Shown: one piece after another, positions 35,759 through 48,180 of the stretch
Layout: each line of letters begins with the position of its first letter
Position numbering within the stretch: position 1 is the stretch's first letter
Source: Psilocybe azurescens
Taxonomy: Eukaryota; Basidiomycota; Agaricomycetes; Agaricales; Agrocybaceae
Length of the DNA stretch: 64,000 nucleotides
Direction: 5' to 3'
Assembly: GCA_023853785.1 (NCBI GenBank)
Contig: JAJIRX010000973.1
Location: 1 to 64,000, forward strand
Translations under genes and position numbers: made by a program
Notes under the pieces: generated by a model
The model's input: only the letters and a program-made list of their open reading frames with translations
Databases searched by the model: none
Told to the model about the DNA's origin: nothing

Positions 35759-37230
35759 CAGTGAGTGACAAAACTGTTCAAATGATTTTTGAAGTTGGAC
35801 TGTTTCTTGAACAACTTAAGAAAAACTCAACCAAACAAGTTCAAACTTTACACAGCGGTAGAGTATTATGTGACTAACATGTTCTAATTTATTTTATTAC
35901 GTAATCTTAATTCCTTTACACACTATTAATATTTTACTGGCACAAATCCATTTGAACAGTTTTGTCCCTCTCATGTTATACCACAGTATTCTAATATTCT
36001 AGTACTTAGTATAGCCTCATTTTGTCTGTAATACAGCCTGAACCCTTACTCTGCAATTCCAGATGCTGGCCTATCATACTCTCCAAGTCTAGTTTTGAGG
36101 GTGATGCCAAAGGTGTTTAATTGGATTGAGGTCTGCTGATTGAGGGGCCACTTCATAACTTCTAACCCACTTTCTTGGAACCAGTTCTGGGCCTTCCTGC
36201 TCTTGTGTTTGGGGTCATTGTCCTGCTGAAAAGTATATCTGTGTGCTTTTTCTGTAATATCTAATTGATTCTTGAATTTTATCATCCAGAATGCTGACAA
36301 AAAGATCAGCATCTATTCTCCCATCAATCTTGGTTGCATATCCAGGTCCTTCCCAGATTATACAACCCCAGATGATCAGAGAACCTCCTCCTAACTTGAC
36401 TGTCACCTGTACCAGCCTGTCACTCAACCCTCTCCTGGCTTTTTCCACACCCATTTCTTCCCATCTCACCCCAAACAATTGATTTTGGTCTCATCTGACC
36501 ATATAACTCTCTTCCAGTCCTCCACTGTCCAGTCTTTGTGTGCTTCTGCAAAGTCCATTCTAAGCCCTCCATGTCTTTTGGAGAGAAAAATCATTTTGTT
36601 TGGTTACAGCCTTCATCCCAGTGCCCCTGAGTGCTCTCCATACAGTCTTCACAGAAAAGGATATGTTGGTCATGTTTTGCAGGGTTTTGGCAACCTCAGT
36701 GGCATTTTCAGCCTTCTGAGAAGTGATAAGATGAATAGCATATTGGGTATCAGCAGATGAAAGCTTGCATGGACAGCCTCCAGTGGATTTGGAAAGTGTT
36801 GAGCAATGTTTGGAGCAAATATTGGATATAGAACCAACACTTATACCAGTAGTAGTGGAGATAGCATGCCTTGACTGGCTTTTGTCAAGCAGTTCAAGAA
36901 CACGGTTGTGTTGAGCAGGAGTGAGTGATTGCATGAGTGTTTGAGTAGAATTTAATGTGGGGAGTAGCATAATCTTGGACACAGAGTATATATACAAATT
37001 TTGAATAAGTCATATGATTTTATTTGTATTTATTTGCTTTGATTAAACAAAGTCACATGCTTGGTATACAAAAGGAACAAAACTGTTCAAATAGGCTTGT
37101 GCCAGTAAAATATTAGTCACATGATACTTTACCACTGTGTAAAGTTTGAATTTGTTTGGTGGAGTTTTTTTGAGTTATTCAAGAAACAGTCCAACTTCAA
37201 AAATCATTTGAACAGTTTTGTCCCTCACTG
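35759..37230. mobile_element. Tc1/mariner-type transposon T1, 1,472 bp
   Basis: The left end is CAGTGAGTGACAAAACTGTT, and the right end is its inverse ending TTTTGTCCCTCACTG. TA target duplications lie at 35757-35758 and 37231-37232. Each end is itself a hairpin: an inverted copy of the terminus lies at about 35950-35976 and another at about 37072-37095. Confidence 0.92.
36046..36931 (-). pseudogene. Broken Tc1/mariner transposase of T1
   Basis: The start is MQSLTPAQHNRVLELLDKSQ, followed by an HTH region (ISTTTGISVGSISNI; STGGCPCKLS). The catalytic core follows with WSDETKI-type, IIWGCI and QQDNDPKH blocks. The frame is broken between the HTH part and the core. At the third catalytic block the sequence shifts frame, and in the other frame it reads APQSADLNPIKH, with Lys where the family has the catalytic Glu. 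It cannot encode an active DDE enzyme. Confidence 0.85.
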
Positions 37231-37479
37231 TATATACCATTGTCATACTGTACACAATGTACATACATGTCATGGTATGTGAGGTACATACACAACATTG
37301 TATCATACTTGTATGTTGGCATTGTCAGTTTACATCAAAAGGAAAGGAGGGTTAGTGGCAGCAGTGTATGGAGTTTGCAACTTACTTAGTGCTATGACCT
37401 CATTCATGTCACTTCATTCCCTGCTTGTGTCCATCAGTTAAAAAAAATTGCTACAGTAGTGCTACTGGGGCCCAGTAGC

Positions 37480-38075
37480 TCTGGTAGAAAAATGAAAGGT
37501 ACCACCTTGCAGGAGGTCTTTACACTCCCCACAGGTACCAATTGGAATTTAATTTGGCAGTGTCTCTGTCAAATTAGCAGGAAAATGTCTAAATTTTTCT
37601 GACTGGATTCTGATTGGAATCCAGTTGGAATCACCAGTACATACCAGTTCCACTGTTATCAAGTCTGATCCAAATCTGATCAGAATTCATCTAAATTTTA
37701 AACTTAATTAGACCCAATTCTGAGTGGAATCTGAGTGGTACCAAGCAGAACTGTATTATATCAGCATACTATTTACAGCTCAGCAAGTAATAACACAAAC
37801 AGTATACATAGATTTTATCAGTTTGTGACAAATTTGGTATTGTTAGAATTGTAAAATTTAGGAGAATATGTTTATGTAATAGTTGTATAAAATTAAAAAA
37901 TTTCTGGTAAAGAAATACCTATTTTCATATAAATCTGTGCTTATATAATCTAAATTTCTTGAATAAAATTGATCTTTATATTCTATTAATCTCTATTATT
38001 GCAACATTATTAAAATATAGCTGACAGAGTGCTACTTTATTGCAAAAAGTGGTTTACAACTTCCATATATATTTA
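37480..38075 (-). repeat. Repeat family R1, inverted partner of 47590-48180
   Basis: It starts with ggtctttacactccccacagg, then a GGAATCC-decamer stretch, then AT-rich sequence with taatctaaatttcttgaata and a tail gctgacagagtgct. The same sequence occurs in reverse orientation at 47590-48180. The partner carries an extra tandem duplication of a segment of about 80 bp near 47690-47845. Confidence 0.75.
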
Positions 38076-38077
38076 AA

Positions 38078-38345
38078 TTTACAGTATTTTACATATTGAA
38101 CATGCTGACATAATATTCAGATAGTATAGCTTCAGAGGAAGTGCCAGAATATATTATTGGATGTTGTAAAAAATGGTATATAATTTATTAAATGTAGAAG
38201 ATAACACAAGCAATAATAGTGTAGTTGGTAAAGCATATGTAGAATTAATATATATAAAGCTGTTGGTTTAATTTTGTTGAGTGTATTTTATAATTTTGCT
38301 TATTACAAATATCATGTGATCTGAATAGATTATTTAAGAGCTCAA
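38078..38345 (+). repeat. tRNA-headed SINE-like repeat, 5' part
   Basis: Pol III A-box-like tagtgtagttgg lies at 38217-38228, with a decayed B box (ggtttaatttt, 38265-38275). It matches, inverted, the longer copy at 44345-44957, including about 130 bp upstream of the tRNA-like head. Confidence 0.65.
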
Positions 38346-38459
38346 TACTTAATAATATATTCATTTTTTATGTGTAAAGCACCCTGGAGCTTTATCCCCA
38401 AATAAATAATTTTATCACCTGTACAGCATTGTAGACTGCTTATTTCCAATTACAAAATC

Positions 38460-39545
38460 ATATCTCAATACTATCTTTCCATCCATATCTTTATTTAAAG
38501 AGAACCAACATACCCACAAAACCTCCTGCTGCTATATGTCAATCATAAAGCTTGCCAGGGTAGTGCTCCTGCACCTTGCTAAGTTAGTGCTCCACACCTC
38601 TATACTAAATATAATATAAATATTTCACCTCTCCACCCTTTCTAAGTCTAAAGAAAACCATTCAGGAATGTTACAACAAAGCATACCACCTTTAGCATCA
38701 TGTCCATGCCAGTATACACCCCCACAATATATCCCCTGCCCATCCTTGAACAATTATTGTATACATTATTTGTCACAAAAAGAATCTTACTTTGCATTTT
38801 ATATACAGAACTGGAACTATCCTGCTATCCACAGCACCTGCAGCACTGTACCATTTTAAAATTTATAACTTATACTCTTTACAATTAAAATAGCTGTCTC
38901 CTCACCACACTATATTTGTGTTGCAAATTAATCACATTAATCTATAGCCATAGCACATTAAAATTTATATGTTAATTCTCATGCACAATAGTTAACTGTG
39001 TCTATATTTTTACCCACTACATGAGTAAAGCACATTGCAGCTTCATCCTCAAAAAAAAATATCACCTGTAGAGCACTGGAGACTGCCTATTTCCAGTTGC
39101 AACACTGTGTCCCTGTTCTATTTTTCTATCTACATCTTTATTTAAATATATTTATACCCTGTTCCACTCAAACAAAACATTGTCACCAACCCATAGTTCA
39201 TTCTATACTAACTGGTCCACTACTCCAATTACACCCATTGTTTGCAAATTTATTCAGTGGTTTTCATTTGAGTTTTCTGTTTTAAATAGTCTAAACCACA
39301 ACATCTGCTCACTAAAGCCAACAACCATCCAAAAATGCTTCAATACAACTGAAAATGGCTAATAGACACATTGAGAATGTGTTATTTAGACATAGAATCT
39401 TTTCAGGCTGTGTAGCACCCATTTTGTTGTTTGCCATCAGCCACAGGTTGTTTATTTCAAAAGCCCCATAGCAGCGCCCCCAAAACACAGTGGTCTGCTT
39501 AATAATAATTAGTTATGCTTAGGTAAAATTAAATCTCCTTTTCAG
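38460..39545 (+). repeat. 1-kb repeat R2, direct partner of 46722-47585
   Basis: It shares tctttccatccatatcttta, ttgccatcagccac, ggtctgcttaataataatta and ctcttatattatagat with 46722-47585 in the same order and orientation. The copies have diverged with many indels. No TG...CA ends, primer-binding site or reverse transcriptase were found between them, so I do not call them LTRs. Confidence 0.7.
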
Positions 39546-39549
39546 AATT

Positions 39550-39806
39550 CCTTAGTCATTGAGCTCTCTTATATTATAGATGATTTCAGTACATTATTTA
39601 TAAGCTTATGTAAGCAATTATTATATAAAGATGGGTAAGCATTGTCTTGTACACTGAGTAAGTACATTCTGAGAAATTCTGACTGGATTCTGACCAGTTC
39701 CAAGTGAGTATGAGTGGATTCTGACTGGGTTCTGACTGGTTCTGACTGGGTCCAAGCAGTTCCAACTGGTTCCAACTGGTACCTGTGGGGCACTGTAAAT
39801 TACTGC
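39550..39806 (+). repeat. SINE-like repeat, 3' part with decamer tail
   Basis: It shares ataagcttatgtaag, tgtacactgagtaagtacat and tctgagaaattctga with the reverse complement of 44345-44957. A run of 10-11-bp GGTTCCAACT-like units follows, ending ggtacctgtggggcactgta. The tRNA-like head is missing here. Confidence 0.65.
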
Positions 39807-42800
39807 CCTTGCAGTAGCACTGGTAGCCACATGTGGCAGTACAGTAGATCAAGTAGCAGCCACATGTGACTACCATGTGTGCAGTAGCTCCAGTAGCTGT
39901 CACACGTAACTATAGGGCTGCTGTGGCAGCCACTAGTAATTACATACATATATGCTGCAGGTGGCTACATATGTAGCTGTCACTGGAGGTTACATATCTG
40001 TGGCACATAGCTATGTATCACTTAGTAAACACAGAGTTAGCTACTTAGCTACTGTAGCACTACCATAGCTTTATTATTTTGTGATTATTCAATTCATTTT
40101 CAGTGGCAATCAGACAGGATATCAACCACAAAGAATAAAATTTCACAGAATATATGTAATATAGACTACTCCTATGCATTCAGCTCTTCAGTCTCTTCTT
40201 CACTTTCTATTTGCTCTTCCTTACTATCAGTTTCACCAGTGAGATGCTTGCTGCAGAGTGTGCTTACAGCTTAACACTTCAATCAGATTTTACAATAACT
40301 AGTTTGTCACTGGAAAGGTAAGCTTGCACTTTTAATAATCATACTATACAACAATCTTCAAACAGGGAGTGAATATGAGGCTTAGCTCACAAGGATTTTG
40401 GAATGATATGTTTGTTTTTATGATTTCTCAGTGGTGCTGAGACTTTTACAAATCTCTACTCTAATGCAATACTGTTTCCGGAACTTTTTAGAGTCACTAT
40501 CAGCAGATACATGCTTTGAGCTGAAGTGTGGGATTAAAAATTCTGCAGATTCTCTTTTCTAACACAGTACCATTTCCAGACCTTCTTAGGGTCACTATCA
40601 GCAGATACATGTTTTGAGCTAAATAATTTGGTGTTTTTCTTGACCTAATAAAACACAATTCAAGCTTCTTTGTCTATCAGCTAAAGACCTTCTTGGTCTT
40701 GGAAATACAAAACAAGAGGGAGCTAGGTTGTGAAGCTAGGTTGTGCACTCTATATCTCAGTTGGGCTCTTGCCAGGTATAAAGTCAATATTTTAGACTTA
40801 GTTGTGTGAGGTGAACTCTTCAAGTATTTCTAGCTTTCAAATGTGCAAAGCACTACTTTAAAATTGGAAGATGAAAAATAGATTGCTATTGCTTGACAAG
40901 CAATTAACATCCTTGAAGTTCTTAATACTTTTCAGAAAATGCAGACACAGAATAGATCTGAACTGTATGTTTTTGGGGTAAAATTACTTGCTTAATATCT
41001 ATGTAGATGTGTTTAATTTATAGCTACAGGTACATATGACTTTGGAGAATAATTTAGTAAATCAAATCACTGTTGCAAACCATAAGCCTTTCTACAATCA
41101 ATCAGATAGCTAATAAATAATCTATGTAGTCATTGCATGACCAGCTAATACTTGGCACTCTTTAACTGTTGTTCTGTTAGTTAATTTTTAGTTTCCCTCA
41201 TCCTTTGTAAATGTATTACCACTCACTTATATACATCTGGATGCTGAAAAACTCAGTTACTCTTCATTATGCATCCTTTACACAGCTAGCCATGCAATGG
41301 TCTTTTCAGCATTACTGGATATCTTTACCTGGCTTACAGCCTTTTGTTGACAATTTGATAGAGGTTTTGGGATCTTCAAGAGAAATAGACTCTAGAATAT
41401 GATTTATTGTCATCTTTTCTGTGTATTTTCCTGACTTCAAATAATCCTAGTATATACTAAATGCATTGTGAGATTCTAGAAGATAGAAATCAATTAAAGA
41501 TCATGCCTTTCCACCTTGGTCTGGAAGTGCATCAAATCAAGATATTGCATGAATTTACTGCAGGCCATGTTCTGTTCCACCAATCCACATTGAGAAGCAA
41601 GTGAGTCAAGAGAGTTGTCAGTGTATATCCTGTCAGCATTCCAGCTAGTAGAATGTGTAGTGTCAGCAGAGGATGGCAAGAACATTAATAGCATTGAGAG
41701 CAGAATCATTGAGTTCAGATACAGTGTCAAGAGCATCAAGAATGGCTTCACAGACAGTGGTGATTCTAAAAAGCATTGGTGATGCCAGACAACTGCTCTG
41801 CCATGCACAAAACAAAAATAAAAATCTATAATAAACTTGAAGAATAATTGAAGAATCTAAGATTTGAAGGTGTGGGATGCAGAGGGAAGTCATCTTGAGG
41901 CTCTGAGAGTGTGAGATTGGGTTTTGGGAGCTATACCAGACAGAATTAACTAGGTGTGATAAGGTGCAGTGATGTATGATAAGGTGGGAAGCTTTAAAAA
42001 CAAGGTGTGATGTGCAAGAACAATTTGCAAAGGTGTGAGAATGAGTTGCAAAGGTGCAAGAGCTATGTCTGAGGATGGGAAAACTTCTTCAATGTAGATA
42101 TGATATATACTTTTATACTACAAATATTGAATGATGAATAAAGGTGTAGTCTGCTACAAATAAGAAGGTGAAATAGTGATGCACAAAGAATGGAATGAAA
42201 AATTTAAACTTCTGCATAAAGAATCAAAAGAGGTGGTGATCATGAAATAAAGAAAACTAAGAATGAAGATAAATAAATGTTCACAGACAAACAAAAGAAA
42301 CTAGGAATGAAGAGAAAAGAGATATTAATGTCTACAAACTATAGAAAGACATCAGACAATATTTTGAAAATACAAAGATAGTCAATGAAAAAGGCAAAGA
42401 ACATAATAGAACATATAGGAAAGTCTTTCTGATGCTATGGGCCTTCCTTGAAAATGCTCTAAATACTGGAATGAGCTGCAGATTTCTTTTCTTGAGCTTC
42501 AATGGAGTGTAGAATATGTATAGCATAGTATTGCAGCTGATCTGGATGTTGTACAAGCTTTGAAATTGATAGATTGGGATGTAATCAAGGGAGATGATCT
42601 ACAGTGAACCCAAATAGATACAAGGTGCACAGAGTGAAAATTGACTTTCTGGGACATAGAATAGGCCAGATAACCAAAAATGATGAGGTGTAAAGAGGGT
42701 CAAAGAGGTTTTATGAAGTTCTAAGAGGTGTAAAGCTGTCAGAACAATATAGACTAAAGGAGAGGATGAATGGAGGTTAAGAGGTGTCAAAATAAGTGCA

Positions 42801-43471
42801 AAAGCTTTGTAAAATGCTGAGAATAAATGTTGAAGATAAGAGAATAGGCTTGAATAAAGTACAAAGAGCAGTGGAGTTAAGGAAACAGGTGCAAGGCCTG
42901 CTGAAGCTATTGGGTATGTTGTCAGAGGTGTGGAGTATCTTGAAGTTGTAAAAATCACAAATTCCAGAGCCAGAAAGCTGCAGTGCTCATCAACATATTC
43001 TTAGTATCCTCTGAAAATATGTGATGCTTACAGTTGGGCCTTGCTGGACCAGGCTGAGCCTCCTCTATCAACAATCTTTCCACATCCTTGTCCTCATCCA
43101 CTTCCCTCATCCACATCCCCATCCAGCTCTTCATCCCCATCTATCTCCTCATCTCCATCTCTATTTCTATTTCTCTGTTGCCAAATCCTCCATTTCCTCA
43201 TTAGTATCTCTGTATACTCATAGCCAAAAAAGTAATCATGCTTAAATAATCTGATAGCATTTCTGAGTGGGCTCATCAAAAATAAAAGGCCATGTTTTTG
43301 TCAAGTAAAATAGTCAAGCCACTGAAATTTTGAATAATTCTTTGTATACTACAATAGAGTATAAATATAAAATTTTGGCCAAAAATAGTGATTAGAAAGT
43401 TGAAGAGAGCTGAATCTACTAATTTGTATGCTTTTGAGTGTTTATGGAAAATTTAGGCTAGTTAATCTTCC
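39807..43471. other. AT-rich stretch with fragmentary coding-like traces
   Basis: No complete gene. Traces on the minus strand: a tail HLTGETDSKEEQIESEEETE ending at a stop at 40172, and two tandem copies of a peptide SKHVSADSD.KK (about 40470-40515 and 40570-40620), which look like old coding sequence duplicated. A minus-strand frame at 41494-41893 has VSELNDSALNAINVLA but no known domain. The rest is AT-rich with scattered TAGCTAC/GTAGC low-complexity (39800-40070). Confidence 0.4.
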
Positions 43472-43924
43472 CAATAGCTCAATAAATATATATAAATTGA
43501 CAATATGATGTATTAGATATCTAATAGTAACCATGTATAATTTTTAGGCAGCACAACTAGGCTTCAACAAAATATTGGGTGTGCAATCCCATTGACAACT
43601 GATTGGTTGTTATGCAAGAACTTTTCACATACTGAAACACATCCCTGTCCAAAAATTTCCACATATATCTTATGTATAACACACTCTGTAATTCTAAAGA
43701 CAACTGAATATAGTACTAAATCCTAATTTTGGGATTGTGAGATGACTATATGGCTCTGACAGTGGGCAAGGACATGGAAACACTGGCTGTTAGATCATTT
43801 GACAGAACTTGAACCATGAATTCTTAGTTTATGAGTGCACTTTCTGATTGAATATTATACATGGTTACTATTAGATATCTAATGAATCATATTCTCAATT
43901 TTTATATATTTATTGAGCTGTTGG
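43472..43924. mobile_element. MITE-like element with about 70-bp terminal inverted repeats
   Basis: The left arm (43472-43542), starting caatagctcaataaatata and containing tattagatatctaatagta, is inverted at 43854-43924. The spacer is about 310 bp with no coding capacity. No clear target duplication was found. Confidence 0.7.
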
Positions 43925-44344
43925 AAAGAATATGCAAAAAAGTTGCACTGAGCTTATTATCCCAGTGAAACTCACCCAAGCAAATCCAGGCCAATGCTGG
44001 GCTTGAAATATCTAAATTAGGCAAAGCAATAAGTACTTCCAGTATTTTCTGCAACTATGATCAAGGCTTGCTGCAATTTTTATGCAAGTCTACACCTCAT
44101 ACCACACTCTCATTTTCCCTCTAGTATTATTATAAAAATGTACAGTGGGTTGAGAAAGCTTGTAGGCTTTTTTAGAGGTGATCCAGGCAATAAAAATTAG
44201 TGGGCCATCAAAAATCCCAGTCCCAATCTGGCTTTAACTCAACCAGTTACACATCAGAAAGCACAAAATACATCCAAAAACCTGACTGTTCATCCTGGTA
44301 CATTTCAAATATCTTAAATTTCAAAATCTATACACTAACTATTG

Positions 44345-44957
44345 CAGTACTTTACAGTGCCCCACAAGTACTGGTCAGAACCACTTGGATCCAGTCAAAA
44401 CTGATCAGAACCGGCCAGAATCTGGTTGGAATCCACTCAGACTCTCTTGGAACCAGTCAGAATCCATCAGAATTTCTCAGAATGTACTTACTCAGTGTAC
44501 AAAACAATGCTCAGTCAGCTTTATATAATAATTACTTACATAAGCTTATAAGTGATGTATTGAAATCACATGATATTATATGCTTAGTCAGTATTATATA
44601 ATATTTCTTACATAAGCTCTTAAGTAATCTAGTCAGGTCACATAATATTTGTAATAAATGCAAAATTATAAAATACACTCAACAGGAATTGAACCAACAG
44701 CTTTATATATATTGATTCTATATATGCTTTACCAACTACACTATTATTGCTTGTGGTATTCTCAACATTTTATAAATTATATACTATTCTTTACAACACC
44801 CAATAATATATTCTGGCACATCCTCTGAAGCTATACCCATATATTATATATAAAATGATCAGAAAATTGAAGGCAATGCACCTGTAATTAGATTATTATC
44901 TGAATATTATGTCAGCATGTTCAATATACAAAATACTGTAAATTTGAATATACAAGC
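44345..44957 (-). repeat. tRNA-headed SINE-like repeat, longest copy
   Basis: On the minus strand: a lead-in, then a tRNA-like head with A box tagtgtagttgg (44732-44743) and a near-canonical B box ggttcaattcc (44685-44695). The body contains ataagcttataagtg and tgtacactgagtaagtacat, then GGTTCTGACT-like decamers. It ends acttgtggggcactgtaaag at about 44350. Orientation is opposite to 38078-38345 and 39550-39806. Confidence 0.72.
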
Positions 44958-44974
44958 TTTATGACCCACTGCTA

Positions 44975-46587
44975 CAGTAGCTCAAAAACTGTCCCAATGT
45001 TTGGCACTTTCTCACTAATTGTTTAATAACTTGTGAAATAAATTATGTAAAAGTCTGCAAATATTATATGTTATAATTTAACATGTGACTAACATATTTC
45101 TCACCAAGGTCACATGATTTTAACAAAAACTGATTAAGTAATGGAATTTACAAAATAATAAAACATTGGGACAGTTTTTTGACTCTCTATCTAGTACTTA
45201 GTATGGCCTCCCTTTGCCTTAATAACAGCCTCCATTCTTCTTGGCATGCTTTCTATAAGCCTTTGGCATGTTTCTGAAGGTATTTCAGTCCATTCCTTTG
45301 CCAATCTCTCCCACAATTCAAATGCTCCTTTGGGTGGTGTCTCATAGGTGTTCATTTGCCTTTTGAGGTAAAACCCAAAGGTGTTCAATGGGGTTGAGAT
45401 CAGGGGATTGGGGTGGCCACTCCATAACTTCAACATCATTGGCCAAAACCATTCTTGAGCTTTTTTGGAGCTGTGTTTGAGGTCATTATCCTGCTGAAAA
45501 TCCTTTTCCCCTCTGCCATCTTCAAGTTGTCAAAGCTTTTATCCACCCCATGCTCCAAAATTTCACAGTATTGGTCTGCATTCATCTTCCCCTCAACCTC
45601 AGTCAGTGTTCCAACACTATTCCACCCAATACAACCCTATACCATAAGATTGTTGCCCTCTCCATGCTTGACAGTTGGTAATGTTGTTCTATCTGAGATT
45701 GCTTCACCCTTGGGTTTCCATGTATAGACCCTTCCATCTGAGCCAATCCTGTTGATTTTTGTTTCATCTGACCAGAGTACTCTTTTCCAATCCTCCACAG
45801 TCCAGCCAACATGATTCTGGGCAAATTTTCTGGGCAAATTTTAGGCATTTTTGACAGTGGATAGCCTTGAGGAGGGCCGTTTTGATTTAACAACAGAGCG
45901 GAAGTTGTTTTCTTTGAGGGCATTTCTGACTGTTTGGGCACAAACAGGAGAGGAAATAGCATCATTGATGAAGTGTGTTGTCTGGACAGCATTGTCCAGC
46001 TTTCCTGTTTTGATTTGACAAAAAGGACCTGTTTATCCTTGGGAGTAAGCTTGGAGGGATGTCCACCTTTGTTGTTTTGAGGGTTTTCTTTGTTGGCATC
46101 CACTTCCCTCTTGATTCTTCCAACAGTAGACTTTCCCAAACCAGTTTTAGACTCTATTTGACAAAGAGAATAGCCCTCTTCAAGAAGATTGAGGACAGAA
46201 TTGTACTGAGAAGGTATTGCAGGCTTCATGATGTGGTGGTTAAAGAGAAAGATGGTTGAACTTGAATTCAACATTGCAAATGTGTACAAATAGTGTCACA
46301 TGACCTTGTTTAATTTTCTCACAATTTATACAAAGCAATTTGGCTTTCTACAAGCATGTAAAGCTATTATTTTATAGGGTCAAAAAACTGTCCCAATGTT
46401 TTATTATTTTATAAATTCCATTACTTAATCAGTTTTTGTTAAAATCATGTGACCTTGGTGAGAAATATGTTAGTCACATGTTAAACTATAACATATAATA
46501 TTTGCAGACTTTTACATAATTTATTTCACAAGTTATTAAACAATTAGTGAGAAAGTGCCAAACATTGGGACAGTTTTTGAGCTACTG
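44975..46587. mobile_element. Tc1/mariner-type transposon T2, 1,613 bp
   Basis: The left end is CAGTAGCTCAAAAACTGTCC, and the right end is its inverse, ending GGACAGTTTTTGAGCTACTG. TA target duplications lie at 44973-44974 and 46588-46589. Inner inverted copies of the terminus lie at about 45163-45187 and 46380-46400, so each end can fold on itself. Confidence 0.92.
45191..46229 (-). pseudogene. Broken Tc1/mariner transposase of T2
   Basis: MKPAIPSQYNSVLNLLEEGY, then an HTH (IESKTGLGKSTVGRI) and KGGHPSKLTPKDKQVL. The core has VEDWKRVLWSDETKINRIG, FQQDNDLKH, the WPPQSPDLNPIEHLW block, and the C-terminal ESMPRRMEAVIKAKGGHTKY. All three catalytic positions are present, but they lie in different frames, with an in-frame stop after NNLMV. 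It is therefore inactive. It is the best-preserved transposase in the window. Confidence 0.87.
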
Positions 46588-46721
46588 TATGTGTCAGGGG
46601 GATTCACTTTGCTCACCCCCCTGTGCTTCACAGCAGGGTCAATAGCTTGCTGAGGGCTGCACCCCCAGACCCCCTGCTTGTCAGCACACTGCGCCTCCTC
46701 ATTGATAAGTAAATAAATCAT

Positions 46722-47585
46722 GTCTCAATGCTATCTTTCCATCCACATCTTTATTTAAATAGAACCAACACACGCACAAATCCTCCTGCTGCTATATGCC
46801 TGCAGCACTGTACAATTTTAAAATTTATAGCTTATACTCTTTACAATTAAAATAGCTGTCCTCTCACCCCACTACATTTGTCCTGCAAATTAATCACTTT
46901 AATCTACAGCCCATAGTCATTGAAATTTACATGTTAATTGTCATGGACAATAGTTAACAGTGTCTATATTTTACCCATTACATTCAGAGTAAAGCACACT
47001 GCAGCTTCATCCTTAAAAAAAAAATCTGTACTGTACTGGAGACTATTTATTTTCAATTGGAAAACCATATCCCACTGCTATCTCTCAATGTACCTCTTTA
47101 TTTAAACACTTTTGCTCAGAGAAAACATGATCACCCACCCATAGTTTATTCCACATTAACTTGTCCACTTTTCACAACACCCCTTGCTTGCAAATTTATT
47201 CAGCAGTTTCCATTTCAACTCTTCAATTTTATACAGTTGTTATACAGGTGGCAAACAAACACAATACCTGTGGACAGAAATGCTATTAAAATAGTCTTTA
47301 ATGTATGTGGATTTATTGGCCCACTTGACCCTAGTGCCCACTGTACATATTTTTGTTTTGTTTTTAAGCCACCCAGGTTATGGCTAATAGACATGTTCAG
47401 TGTAGGCACAAAATGTTTGTTAGGCCATGGCACCCTTTGTTGCTTGCCATCAGCCACTGATTGTTTGTTTCAAAAGGCCCCACAGTGCTGGCCCCAGAAC
47501 ACAGAGGTCTGTTTAATAATAATTAGTCATGCTTAAGTAATTTGCTCCTTCCTTTTTAGAAAAACTGTCTCTTATATTATAGATA
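46722..47585 (+). repeat. 1-kb repeat R2, second copy
   Basis: Direct partner of 38460-39545. The distance between copies is about 8.2 kb, and T2 and the longest SINE-like copy lie between them. Confidence 0.7.
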
Positions 47586-47589
47586 TGGA

Positions 47590-48180
47590 GATTGTAAACC
47601 AATTTTGCAACAAAATAGCACTCTGTTAGCTATATTTTAATAGTGTTACAATAATACAAATTAATGGAATACAAAGATTAATTTTATTCAAGAAATTTAG
47701 ATTATATAAGCACAGATTTATACCAGAATTTTTTTAATTTTATATAACTATTATGTAAACATATCCTCCTCAATTTTATTCAAGAAATTTAGATTATATA
47801 AGCACAGATTTATACCAGAATTTTTTAATTTTATATAACTATTATGTAAACATATTCTCCTCAATTTTACAATTCTAACAATACTAAATTTGTCACAAAC
47901 TGTTAAGATCTATGTATACTTTTGTGTTATTACTTGTGAGCTGTAAATAGCATGCTGACATAATATGGTTCTGCTTGGTACCACTTGGATTCCACTCAGA
48001 ATTGTGTCTAATTGGGTTTCAAATTTGATGAATTCCACTTGGATTCCAGTTGGATTCTACTTGGATTTTGGTCAGACTCAGTAATGGTGGAACCAGTTGG
48101 TACTGGTGGTTCCGATTGGAATCTGACCAGGTCCGATCGGTACCTGTAGGAGAGTGTAAAGACCTCAACCATTGCAATTT
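47590..48180 (+). repeat. Repeat family R1, second copy (inverted relative to 37480-38075)
   Basis: It contains two tandem copies of a segment of about 80 bp (ttattcaagaaatttagatt ... catatcctcctcaatttta), then caattctaacaatactaaat. A GGATTCCA-rich stretch and the terminal ggtacctgtaggagagtgta follow. Confidence 0.75.

Noticed and set aside
44130..44200. Another Tc1 end (tacagtgggttgagaaagc)
   Set aside because: Only a short TIR-like match was found. No partner end or inner inverted copy is visible within several kilobases.
45603..46289. Intact 228-residue transposase in T2
   Set aside because: The frame leaves the transposase register after QVLF; the rest is out-of-frame translation. Catalytic blocks lie in other frames.
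38460..47585. LTR retrotransposon bounded by the R2 direct repeats
   Set aside because: There are no TG...CA ends, no primer-binding site, and no gag, integrase or reverse transcriptase between the repeats. The interior consists of other elements.
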